Positions 1-6,351 of a stretch of DNA of 11,124 nucleotides are shown one piece after another. Both the position numbers and the translations under genes were made by a program. The notes below the pieces were generated by a model. It was not told where the DNA came from and searched no databases. It saw only the letters and a list, made by a program, of their open reading frames with translations. The DNA is taken from positions 1 through 11,124 of the forward strand of contig JAHECH010000075.1 of assembly GCA_024641835.1 (NCBI GenBank). The letters are read 5' to 3'. Every line of letters starts with the position of its first letter. Within the stretch, counting starts at the first letter, position 1. The stretch is from Deltaproteobacteria bacterium. Its GTDB lineage: Bacteria; Desulfobacterota; DSM-4660; Desulfatiglandales; HGW-15.

Positions 1-10
1 GGGACCGCAT

Positions 11-100
11 TCAGAAATATTTTTCATTCAAAAGCGCTTTATCCAACTCATTTCTATATCTAAACAAATCACGGTCTCGTTCCCCGGCTAAGTTTTTCAA
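11..100 (-). other. Possible short ORF or C-terminal gene remnant behind a minus-strand promoter
   Basis: On the minus strand a TTG at 100-98 opens a 29-codon frame ending in TGA at 13-11. The frame stays open further upstream, to about position 130, without a normal start. Its composition is charged and protein-like (for example GERDRDLFRYRNELDKALL). No Shine-Dalgarno sequence precedes the TTG. A new ATG (10-8) follows the stop directly and runs off the window edge. This could be the tail of a decayed gene, a leader peptide, or chance. I do not recognise it. Confidence 0.2.
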
Positions 101-132
101 AACCGGCAGAAAGAGGCCGTAATTTAATGGTA

Positions 133-161
133 ATTATACAGAATTATTAACTAAAAGTCAA
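133..161 (-). promoter_or_regulatory. Near-consensus sigma-70 promoter reading out of the left edge
   Basis: Read on the minus strand, TTGACT (161-156) is followed by a 17-base spacer and a perfect TATAAT (138-133). That gives 11 of 12 consensus bases at the optimal spacing, in an AT-rich stretch (about 1-160) that stands out from the GC-richer DNA to its right. The start of transcription would be near 126, with the transcript running leftwards out of the window. The gene it serves lies mainly or wholly outside. AT-rich DNA can yield such matches by chance, but an exact -10 with exact spacing is uncommon. Confidence 0.6.
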
Positions 162-824
162 CTTGGGGGGTTTGCTTTCGCCGGAGTCATTTCTTTGATT
201 ACCTTCTCCACACAAAGTGACGGACAGTAAGGTCTGTGAGATGGAACAGCGACCACACCATCTGTAAGTGCCACCATCCCTGTCTCTAGACGAATAATAG
301 CCAAGGGGAGAGTCTTTTCCCTGCTCTCTTACTGCATCGCCGTCCTGTGATTCCATGTAAAGCTTTCACACCTATTTGATATCGTTGGAATATCCCGATG
401 CTCCGAAGCAATAAAACAGGGGAGAGGGAAAGCTGTCTCCGGTACTGAAGACTTTTCAAAAGATCGCATCGACTCCGCCACATTCTTGAGATGATCATCA
501 GCGCCAGTGTGGTGTGCCAGAAGTTCCTTTACTAACACTGCGCCCCCACCCCTTGCACGGCTGTAAATATCGGGGTCGCGGGCCCCTCGGTAAGCCATTG
601 AGGCGATACTGAAATCCTGAGAGACCGCCTCCAGGCAGGGGGCAGGGTCGCCCGAGGACTATGCCAAGGTATTTCTGGGACACGATACTAGGTTCAATCA
701 GGAGGAATACCTATTGGCGGGAAGCTTCTCGAACCTCCGCACGGGGCGTCCTGGCGAAGGCGAGTAAGAGTCCCGTAGCGGCTGAAAAAAGAAGTCAAAG
801 CAATCGGGCGAAATGTTTCAAGTG
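162..824. other. Gene-poor stretch, no intact coding sequence
   Basis: No frame here has a good ribosome-binding site with a recognisable complete product. Several 60-90 codon minus-strand frames overlap each other and are interrupted. The only recognisable protein signal is the DUF5615-like fragment listed separately (about 440-655). The stretch 690-800 has GC-rich sequence with some small inverted repeats, but I could not assign it to an RNA family or mobile element. Confidence 0.6.
440..655 (-). pseudogene. Decayed DUF5615-like (PIN-like) protein fragment
   Basis: Reading the minus strand from about 650 downward, one frame gives TLPPA. After a shift, the next frame gives LEAVSQDFSIASMAYRGARD followed by PDIYSRARGGGAVLVKE. 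This resembles the core of DUF5615 proteins, whose pattern from memory is roughly LPPALA..L...FGIEA.S...LGLRDA.DPEIF..AR..GAVV.TKD. The expected TKDxDF catalytic segment is missing: the frame jumps to a stretch with WHT (neighbouring frame) and then DHLKNV, which recalls the later GNTSN.xLK.vL region of the same family. At least two frameshifts and a deletion would be needed, so this is best read as a degraded remnant. Intact members are often the toxin partner of a DUF433 antitoxin; I searched the upstream side (660-840) by eye and saw no DUF433-like sequence. The match is from memory of the family pattern, so confidence is limited. Confidence 0.4.
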
Positions 825-853
825 CTGACCTTTTGTGGTAAAGTGAATATACT
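825..853 (+). promoter_or_regulatory. Putative promoter for the ArsA-like ATPase gene
   Basis: CTGACC (825-830) and TATACT (848-853) are separated by 17 bases, a fair sigma-70 type match (4/6 and 5/6). Transcription would start near 860, leaving a leader of about 34 bases before the TTG start at 894. A good ribosome-binding site, AAGGAG at 879-884, lies 9 bases before that start. No operator is evident. Confidence 0.45.
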
Positions 854-893
854 AAGCGACATGGCTAAAGGTAGCAACAAGGAGTAGAACCAA

Positions 894-2087
894 TTGAGGA
901 TCATCTTTTTTGCAGGAAAGGGTGGGGTCGGAAAGACCAGCGTCGCTGCTGCGACAGGAATCAAATCAGCAGAGATGGGGCAGCGGACCGTCATCATGTC
1001 CCTGGACATCGCCCACAGCCTCTCGGATATCTTTGATCTTGAGAAAAGCCTCCTCGATACCGGCAAGGGAGTGCCGATCAAGGTCCACAAGAATCTGTGG
1101 ATTCAGGAACTGGACATCCAGCAGGAAATCGAAAGGAACTGGGGTGAAATCCACAAGTACCTCTCTGTGCTCTTTAAAACCACGGGGCTGGATGAGATCC
1201 TTGCCGAAGAACTCGCCATTTTGCCAGGGATGGAGGAAGTGAGTCTCCTCCTTTACATCAACCAATACGTTCGGGACAAGGAATTCGACGTGATCATCCT
1301 TGACTGCGCGCCGACCGGTGAATCCATCCGCTTCATCAGCATTCCTACGACCCTGGATTGGTACATCAAGAAAATCTTCAAAATGGAGAAAACGATCGCC
1401 AAGTTCGTCGGCCCTGTGGCCAAGAAAGTCTACAAAGTGCCTGTGCCGGGCGATGAGTATTTCGACGCGATAGAATATCTCTTTGAGCGGCTCAAAGGAA
1501 TAGACCAAATCATGGTTGATCCTGCAATCACGAGCGTTCGGCTTATTGCCAACCCGGAAAAGATCGTTCTGAAGGAGACCCAGCGGGCCTTTATGTACTT
1601 CTGCCTCTACAGGATGAACATCGACGCCATCATCATGAACCGGGTGCTCCCGCCGAAAATCAAAGACAGCTATTTTGAGGCCTGGCAAGAAAACCAGAGA
1701 TACTATATGGAACTGGCTGAGGAGTACTTCAGTCCTATTCCCATCTTTCCAGCGAACCTTTTCAGGAGTGAAATCCTCGGGTATGAGAGTCTCAAAAAGC
1801 TTGCCGCTCAGATCTACGGCCAGAGGAATCCCCTGGAGCGCTTTTTCGACGGTCAGCCCTATAACCTGACGAAGGAGGATGGGGTCTACTGCCTCAAGAT
1901 AAAGATTCCCTTTGCAGGGAAAGACCAGGTGGAGCTGAACAAGGTATCTGACGAACTCATTGTCCGAATGGGCAGTTTCAAGAAACACCTTTTGCTGCCA
2001 AGGCAGGTGGCGGCCTCCAAATCTGTGAAAGCCAGGATGGAGGCGGAGTATTTGAACGTCTGCTTTGAAGGAGATGATCATGGTTAA
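894..2087 (+). CDS. ArsA/Get3-family ATPase with C-terminal HSP20-like domain
   Basis: A 397-residue soluble P-loop ATPase of the ArsA/Get3 (deviant Walker A, MinD/SIMIBI) class. The deviant Walker A motif GKGGVGKTS is at residues 8-16, including the signature Lys9. The switch I region DIAHSLSD is at 38-45, where the more usual form is DPAHSL. The LPGMEE segment is at 110-115, and the switch II motif DCAPTGE at 137-143. The last 75 or so residues fit the ArsA-type HSP20-like domain, a small beta-sandwich often fused to bacterial members. It is a single-ATPase-domain protein, unlike plasmid ArsA with its two halves. No arsB, arsC or arsR lies nearby, so an arsenite-efflux role is not supported; a chaperone-like or targeting role is only inference. 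Translation starts at TTG, supported by AAGGAG 9 bases upstream. The 3' end overlaps the next gene by 8 bases, implying coupled translation. Confidence 0.9.
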   Translation: MRIIFFAGKGGVGKTSVAAATGIKSAEMGQRTVIMSLDIAHSLSDIFDLEKSLLDTGKGVPIKVHKNLWIQELDIQQEIERNWGEIHKYLSVLFKTTGLDEILAEELAILPGMEEVSLLLYINQYVRDKEFDVIILDCAPTGESIRFISIPTTLDWYIKKIFKMEKTIAKFVGPVAKKVYKVPVPGDEYFDAIEYLFERLKGIDQIMVDPAITSVRLIANPEKIVLKETQRAFMYFCLYRMNIDAIIMNRVLPPKIKDSYFEAWQENQRYYMELAEEYFSPIPIFPANLFRSEILGYESLKKLAAQIYGQRNPLERFFDGQPYNLTKEDGVYCLKIKIPFAGKDQVELNKVSDELIVRMGSFKKHLLLPRQVAASKSVKARMEAEYLNVCFEGDDHG

Positions 2088-2316
2088 ACAAAAAGAAGAA
2101 GAAATGGTGGTATGCCCGGTGGGCCGGTTCTTCATGGACCTCAAGCGGGGTTCTCACAAGAAGTCAAAATTCTTTGAGCATCTGGATCTCTCTCGCATCG
2201 AATTCCTGAGAGCGATCCGGTCGCTGATCGATGAGAGAATCGAAGGCCTGGAGGAGAAAAAGAGCTCAAGGCAGGAAAAGAAGGCGACGAAGATCAAGAT
2301 TGAAGAAGCGAAGTAA
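2080..2316 (+). CDS. Conserved-looking small protein of unknown function coupled to the ArsA-like ATPase
   Basis: A 78-residue protein that I do not recognise by name. The ATG at 2080 is preferred over a TTG at 2065 because GAAGGAG (2067-2073) sits 6 bases before it. The start lies inside the end of the ATPase gene, an overlap typical of coupled translation. The N-terminal third contains CPVGRFFMDL. The middle (residues about 28-58, FFEHLDLSRIEFLRAIRSLI and on) looks like amphipathic helix. The tail is very rich in Lys and Glu and is probably a helical or disordered extension. There is a single cysteine, no signal peptide and no membrane segment. The tight linkage suggests it works with the ATPase, for example as a partner or client adaptor, but nothing in the sequence proves this. 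Confidence 0.75.
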   Translation: MVKQKEEEMVVCPVGRFFMDLKRGSHKKSKFFEHLDLSRIEFLRAIRSLIDERIEGLEEKKSSRQEKKATKIKIEEAK

Positions 2317-2336
2317 AGGGAGTCCACTTCTGCTCA

Positions 2337-2361
2337 CCGCCCTGAGCTTAAGTCGAAGGGG
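2337..2361. repeat. Fragment resembling a dispersed CCCTGAGC...GTCGAAGGG repeat
   Basis: In the 92-base gap between the small protein gene and hisS, CCCTGAGC (2339-2346 region) is followed by GTCGAAGGG (2352-2360). This matches a short intergenic repeat often met in proteobacterial genomes in the form CCCTGAGCxxGTCGAAGGG. The identification is from memory and the element is short. It lies just upstream of the hisS ribosome-binding region, so it may affect mRNA structure there. Confidence 0.4.
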
Positions 2362-2408
2362 AGGTTGCTCCTAAGGGGGAAATTCGGGTCAAAGGAGAGA
2401 AGTTTTCT

Positions 2409-3665
2409 TTGGATTTCACGACCATTAAGGGTTTTAAAGACATCCTTCCCTGGGAGACGGGAACCTGGCAGCGGCTGGACAGGGTGGGCCGGAGCATCTT
2501 CCGGTCCTTTGGATTCCAGGAGATCATGCCTCCGCTCATGGAAATGACAGAGCTATTCAGCCGCAGCATCGGCGAGGACACAGACATCGTATCCAAGGAG
2601 ATGTACACCTTGACGGACAGCAGAGGGAAAGGGATGACGTTGCGTCCCGAGGCGACGGCATCCCTTGTGAGAGCCTATATCCAGCACAGGCTCTACGAGA
2701 AGAATCCCATTCAGAAACTCTTTCTCATCGGCCCCATGTTCAGGCATGAGCGTCCCCAGAAAGGGAGATTCCGGCAGTTCCATCAGATCGATGCGGAGAT
2801 CCTTGGCGATCCAGGACCCAGGTCAGATGCGGAAATCATCGTTCTCGCCATGGCTCTCTTCGAAGCGGTGGGCCTCACAGGCCTCTCGCTTCAAATCAAC
2901 TCCCTGGGGAACCCGGATTGCAGGTCTGCTTTTCGGGAGGAGCTGAGGAAGTATCTTGTCCAGAAGATCACATTTCTGTGCACTGATTGCCAGAGAAGAG
3001 CGGATACGAATCCCCTTCGGGTATTTGACTGCAAGGTGGAAGGCTGCGGGGAAGTCGTCTCAAATGCTCCTTCTATCCTTGACTATATTTGCGAAGATTG
3101 TACGACCCACTTCAAATCCGTTCAGGAATACCTTCAGATCTCCGGCATCCCCTTCAGCGTAAACCACAGGCTCGTGAGGGGTCTTGATTACTATACCCGG
3201 ACGACCTTTGAAATCCAGACCGACAGGCTGGGTGCTCAGAATGCGGTTCTTGGCGGCGGCAGGTATGATGGCCTCTCAAAGCAGCTCGGCGGCCCTGATC
3301 ACCCGGCCATTGGCTTCGCCCTTGGCATTGAAAGGCTGGTCACCCTCCTGGATGAGCAGGGCAGCCAGGCAGCGCCTGTTCCTGACCTCTTCATCGCCGG
3401 CCTTGGCCCTGAGGCTGAGAAAAAGGTGTTCCGATGGGCCAATGACCTGAGGAGGGCCGGGCTGTGGGTGGAAATCGATTACTCTTCAAAGGGCTTAAAA
3501 GCCCAGCTCAAGAGGGCCGACCGCCTGGGAGCGAGGAAGGTTCTCATTGTGGGAGACAACGAGCTCGCTTCAGGGAAAGGAATCCTAAGGGATATGGCGG
3601 CCAAAGCCCAGACCGAGATGGCGCTGGACGATCTTCTGAGTTACTTCAAGAACAAAGGTCAATAA
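2409..3665 (+). CDS. hisS: Histidyl-tRNA synthetase
   Basis: A 418-residue class II synthetase that attaches histidine to tRNA-His in the cytoplasm; the length is normal for bacterial HisRS. The start is a TTG giving MDFTTIKGFKDILP, the expected N-terminus, with AAGGAGA (2392-2398) about 10 bases upstream. Visible family features are TLRPEAT (about residues 76-82), the motif 2 loop FRHERPQKGRFRQFHQ (about 111-126), the histidine-specific LVRGLDYYTR (about 255-264), GGGRYDGL (about 283-290) and motif 3 with GFALGIERL (about 304-312). The C-terminal 85 or so residues form the anticodon-binding domain. The insertion at about 190-231 carries two CxxC pairs (CTDC and CEDC) plus further cysteines, suggesting a possible metal-binding knuckle. 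The next gene, aspS, starts 6 bases after the stop, so the two synthetases are very probably cotranscribed. Confidence 0.97.
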   Translation: MDFTTIKGFKDILPWETGTWQRLDRVGRSIFRSFGFQEIMPPLMEMTELFSRSIGEDTDIVSKEMYTLTDSRGKGMTLRPEATASLVRAYIQHRLYEKNPIQKLFLIGPMFRHERPQKGRFRQFHQIDAEILGDPGPRSDAEIIVLAMALFEAVGLTGLSLQINSLGNPDCRSAFREELRKYLVQKITFLCTDCQRRADTNPLRVFDCKVEGCGEVVSNAPSILDYICEDCTTHFKSVQEYLQISGIPFSVNHRLVRGLDYYTRTTFEIQTDRLGAQNAVLGGGRYDGLSKQLGGPDHPAIGFALGIERLVTLLDEQGSQAAPVPDLFIAGLGPEAEKKVFRWANDLRRAGLWVEIDYSSKGLKAQLKRADRLGARKVLIVGDNELASGKGILRDMAAKAQTEMALDDLLSYFKNKGQ

Positions 3666-3671
3666 GAGCCT

Positions 3672-5477
3672 ATGAAAGAAACAGATAGCTTGCGCATCGA
3701 TTCGTTGGGCGACTGGAAACGGACCCATGACTGCGGAAGCCTGAGAGACAATGACGTCGGCCAGGAAGCCTTGCTTATGGGATGGGTGAACAGCAGGAGA
3801 GACCTTGGAAACCTTATCTTTATAGACCTGCGGGACAGAGAAGGCATAACCCAGGCCGTCTTTGATCCCCAGGAGGACGAAGAAAGCCACCGCAGAGCGC
3901 ATATCCTGAGGAACGAATGGGTCGTGGCAGTGAAAGGCAAGGTTGCGCCCCGGTTGCAGGGGCAGGAAAATCCCAAACTTCCCACAGGGGCTATTGAGCT
4001 GAGAGTCACGGAACTCAAAATCTTCAACAGGACTGAGACCCCTCCCTTCCAGGTGGATGGCGCTGTAGATGCCTCTGAAACCCTCAGGCTCAAGTACCGC
4101 TATCTCGAGTTGAGGCGGAAAAAGGTTTTCGAGAATTTCCGGCGCCGTCACCTGATCACTGCATGCATCAGGGACTATGTGAACAGAAACGGCTTCATCG
4201 AGGTGGAAACACCTTTCCTGACCAAGAGCACACCCGAAGGCGCACGAGACTATCTGGTTCCGAGCAGGGTGCAGAAAGGCTATTTCTATGCCCTGCCCCA
4301 GTCTCCTCAGCTCTTCAAACAGCTCCTCATGGTGGCAGGCTTTGACCGGTATTACCAGATCGTCCGTTGCTTCAGAGACGAAGACCTCAGGGCGGACCGT
4401 CAGCCTGAATTCACCCAGGTCGACATGGAGATGTCCTTTGCCACTGAGGAGACGATCATAGGCATTATCGAGGGGATGATGGCGGATCTCTTTCAAAAGG
4501 TGATGGGACGGGAGATCACCGTCCCCATGCCCCGGCTGGAATATAACGATGCCATGGAACGCTTTGGCACGGATCGGCCGGATACGCGATTCGGCCTGGA
4601 AATGCAGGACATCACAGACCTCATGGGAGGATCGAATTTCAAGGTTTTTAAAGGGGTCATAGAATCGGGAGGTCGAGTCAAAGCGATCAATACGGAAAAG
4701 GGGTCTCCTCTTTTTTCAAGGAAGACGCTGGATGAGTTGTCGCAGTTGGTTGTTTCCTGGGGTGGCAAAGGCCTCTTGTTCGCAAAAGTCACTGAGGACG
4801 GATGGCAGTCCTCCCTGGACAAGTTCTTCAGCAAGGAAGCGAAAGCGGCCGTCAACCAGCGGATGGCTGCATCCTCCGGTGACCTGCTCCTGATGGTTGC
4901 CGACAAGCCAAAGGTGGTTCACCAGGTTCTCGGCATGCTCCGGCTCGAAGTGGCCAAGAGGCTGAATCTGATCAGGAGCGACGACTTCTCCTTTGTGTGG
5001 ATAACCCGGTTTCCTCTCCTGGAGCAGAACGAGACAGAGGGGAGACTGGAGGCTGTGCACCATCCTTTTACTGCTCCTCTGGATGAGGATATTCCCCTGC
5101 TCCACGAGCATCCTGAAAAAGTCAGGGCAAGGGCTTATGATATTGTCTTGAACGGCAGCGAGATCGGGGGTGGGAGTGTGAGAATCCACAACATGGGGCT
5201 CCAGGACGAAATCTTCAGGATCCTTAAGATCTCCAGGCAAGAGGCGGATATAAAATTCGGTTTTTTCCTGGAGGCATTGAAGTATGGGGCTCCTCCGCAT
5301 GCTGGTATTGCCCTCGGCTTTGACAGGCTCGTCGCTATCCTGACAGGTGCCGAATCCATCAGAGAAGTCATCGCTTTCCCGAAAACGCAGAGTGCGTCCT
5401 GTCCTCTCACTGAAGCTCCATCCAAGGTGGACTCGAGACAACTGGAGGAACTGGGACTTTCATTGATTGAGGGATGA
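3672..5477 (+). CDS. aspS: Aspartyl-tRNA synthetase, bacterial type
   Basis: A 601-residue class IIb synthetase that charges tRNA-Asp. In order: an N-terminal OB-fold anticodon-binding domain (about 17-130, with GWVNSRRDLGNLIFIDLRDR), the catalytic core, a bacterial GAD insertion domain (about 300-430), and the remainder of the core. Key segments are PQSPQLFKQLLMVAG (about 207-221), the motif 2 region RCFRDEDLRADRQPEFTQVD (about 233-252) and motif 3 GIALGFDRL (about 545-553). The start gives a 15-residue extension (ending in SLGDW) before the usual RTHxCG N-terminus; no strong Shine-Dalgarno is visible, consistent with coupling to hisS 6 bases upstream. Leu45 in RRDLG is at the position where non-discriminating AspRS enzymes such as that of Pseudomonas carry His (RRDHG). 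This suggests a tRNA-Asp-specific enzyme. Confidence 0.97.
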   Translation: MKETDSLRIDSLGDWKRTHDCGSLRDNDVGQEALLMGWVNSRRDLGNLIFIDLRDREGITQAVFDPQEDEESHRRAHILRNEWVVAVKGKVAPRLQGQENPKLPTGAIELRVTELKIFNRTETPPFQVDGAVDASETLRLKYRYLELRRKKVFENFRRRHLITACIRDYVNRNGFIEVETPFLTKSTPEGARDYLVPSRVQKGYFYALPQSPQLFKQLLMVAGFDRYYQIVRCFRDEDLRADRQPEFTQVDMEMSFATEETIIGIIEGMMADLFQKVMGREITVPMPRLEYNDAMERFGTDRPDTRFGLEMQDITDLMGGSNFKVFKGVIESGGRVKAINTEKGSPLFSRKTLDELSQLVVSWGGKGLLFAKVTEDGWQSSLDKFFSKEAKAAVNQRMAASSGDLLLMVADKPKVVHQVLGMLRLEVAKRLNLIRSDDFSFVWITRFPLLEQNETEGRLEAVHHPFTAPLDEDIPLLHEHPEKVRARAYDIVLNGSEIGGGSVRIHNMGLQDEIFRILKISRQEADIKFGFFLEALKYGAPPHAGIALGFDRLVAILTGAESIREVIAFPKTQSASCPLTEAPSKVDSRQLEELGLSLIEG

Positions 5478-5553
5478 TTTTGAAGTCCTTTCAACGACTT
5501 ATCGCGAATCCCCAGGCATACAGGTACCCGCAATAATTCCCATCATTTTTTTC

Positions 5554-5582
5554 TTGATTTTTCTTTTTCACTTTGGCATAAA
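5554..5582 (+). promoter_or_regulatory. Possible promoter for the PxxKW cysteine-rich protein gene
   Basis: TTGATT (5554-5559) and CATAAA (5577-5582) are spaced 17 bases apart, each matching 4 of 6 consensus bases, in an AT-rich 149-base gap after aspS. Transcription would start near 5589. There is no clear hairpin terminator after aspS, so readthrough from the upstream cluster is also possible. A sigma-54 (GG-N10-GC) reading of the same region does not fit. Confidence 0.35.
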
Positions 5583-5626
5583 TTCGAGTTTAAATTTTTC
5601 TCTCGCATAGAAAGGATGTGATAACC

Positions 5627-5908
5627 ATGATTTGTACATCTGCAAAACAAGGGATCGACTGCTTTTTCATGGGTAAGAATGGCTGCCAGTTCAACGGCGG
5701 CAGCTGCCATGCCGTTATCGATAAATGCAATGGCTGCCAGAAAGCCAAACAATTCTCTGCCGGCACATACTGCCTCATGTTCCCTGAACCTTCAGTGAAA
5801 TGGCGCACCGGGAACTGTAACATGGCCACCCATATCGTGAAGGCCCCCAGCGCGAAAGAGACGCCAAAGTTGAATCCATTGAAGGCATCGAAACGCGCAA
5901 GCCGCTAA
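5627..5908 (+). CDS. PxxKW family cysteine-rich small protein
   Basis: A 93-residue protein with eight cysteines (residues 3, 12, 20, 27, 34, 37, 49 and 64) in the first two thirds, including a CNGC pair. The family-like segment is YCLMFPEPSVKW (48-59, with PSVKW as the PxxKW motif), followed by GNCNMATHI. A lysine-rich tail ends in KLNPLKASKRASR. The cysteine density suggests a metal or iron-sulfur site in the cytoplasm, since there is no signal peptide or membrane segment. The function is not known to me. The ATG at 5627 is preferred over a GTG at 5618: AAAGGA (5611-5616) is about 10 bases from the ATG but almost touches the GTG. It appears to be a standalone unit, facing the minus-strand operon across the palindromic element. 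Confidence 0.85.
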   Translation: MICTSAKQGIDCFFMGKNGCQFNGGSCHAVIDKCNGCQKAKQFSAGTYCLMFPEPSVKWRTGNCNMATHIVKAPSAKETPKLNPLKASKRASR

Positions 5909-6351
5909 AAGCCCAATCACAAAAATCCGGATGGACCAAAACCAGGAGCTCGAGGGGCGGGTTCTGGAAAGACCAACTCTCCGACTGGCACGATCTTCTG
6001 TGCCTGCCCGGCGATGCATATCGGGGCCATGGGGGTCTCTTTCAAAATAGAGAAACGAAGAAGTCGCTGCCCGGTGATCAGCTCTAGGTAATGGATGAGG
6101 CGGGCGGAGGGCTTCCCGGGAATAGCCATCCAAGGCGAAACATGGAAATGACTGACGCAGCCGCGCCGCCCGCCTTCGCTGCCCTCTAGTTGCGAAGCCT
6201 TTCCCCGTCTCTCTTCGTTTCCTCATTTTGAAAGAGACCCCCATGGCCCCTCGGAAAGCCCCTGTAGGGATATTGCGGCTCTGAGAGACGACTTCCCCGC
6301 GTGGGGTATGGACTTCAAAGACCGAAATGAAGATATTTTTGAGATGCGATG
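5909..6351. other. Convergent intergenic region holding a palindromic element
   Basis: This 443-base gap separates the ends of two converging genes. No believable coding sequence lies in it. Long Arg- and Pro-rich frames on the minus strand run through the palindrome and are treated as spurious. The main content is the 228-bp dyad at 6023-6250. The flanks (5909-6022 and 6251-6351) are GC-rich with no motif I can name. No classic hairpin plus T-run terminator was found for either gene; the palindrome could serve both. Confidence 0.7.
6023..6250. repeat. Long imperfect palindrome with 39-bp terminal inverted arms (MITE-like or REP-like)
   Basis: The arms are 6023-6061 and 6212-6250. The outer 26 bases are a perfect inverted match (6023-6048 against 6225-6250, outer end GGGGCCATGG). 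After three mismatches another 10 bases match perfectly (6052-6061 against 6212-6221). A further perfect 10-bp pair, AGGCGGGCGG at 6098-6107 with its complement at 6166-6175, and a CTAG pair (6084-6087 and 6186-6189) share exactly the same centre (6136/6137). The whole element therefore keeps dyad registry without indels. The match stops sharply outside 6023 and 6250, and both sides are flanked by TC (6021-6022 and 6251-6252), too short to prove a target duplication. Both arms read outward-in as RFxILKETPMAP on opposite strands. It may be a miniature mobile element or a bidirectional terminator. Confidence 0.8.

Noticed and set aside
147..356. 69-codon minus-strand frame containing YRWCGRC and LCGEGN
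   Set aside because: The cysteine spacing briefly suggested a zinc motif, but there is no ribosome-binding site, the end overlaps the strong promoter at 133-161, and it matches no family I know.
690..800. Possible group II intron or structured RNA fragment
   Set aside because: Some GC-rich stem-like words were seen, but no domain V, no conserved intron ends and no known riboswitch core could be assembled.
660..840. DUF433-type antitoxin partner upstream of the DUF5615-like fragment
   Set aside because: The minus-strand frames I read here show no DUF433-like sequence; only short interrupted frames are present.
966..2144. 392-codon minus-strand frame opposite the ArsA-like gene
   Set aside because: The plus strand shows clear ArsA motifs along its whole length; the antisense frame is a by-product of codon bias and has no recognisable domain.
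5478..5626. Rho-independent terminator after aspS
   Set aside because: T-rich runs are present (about 5546-5568), but no stable GC-rich hairpin lies immediately before them.
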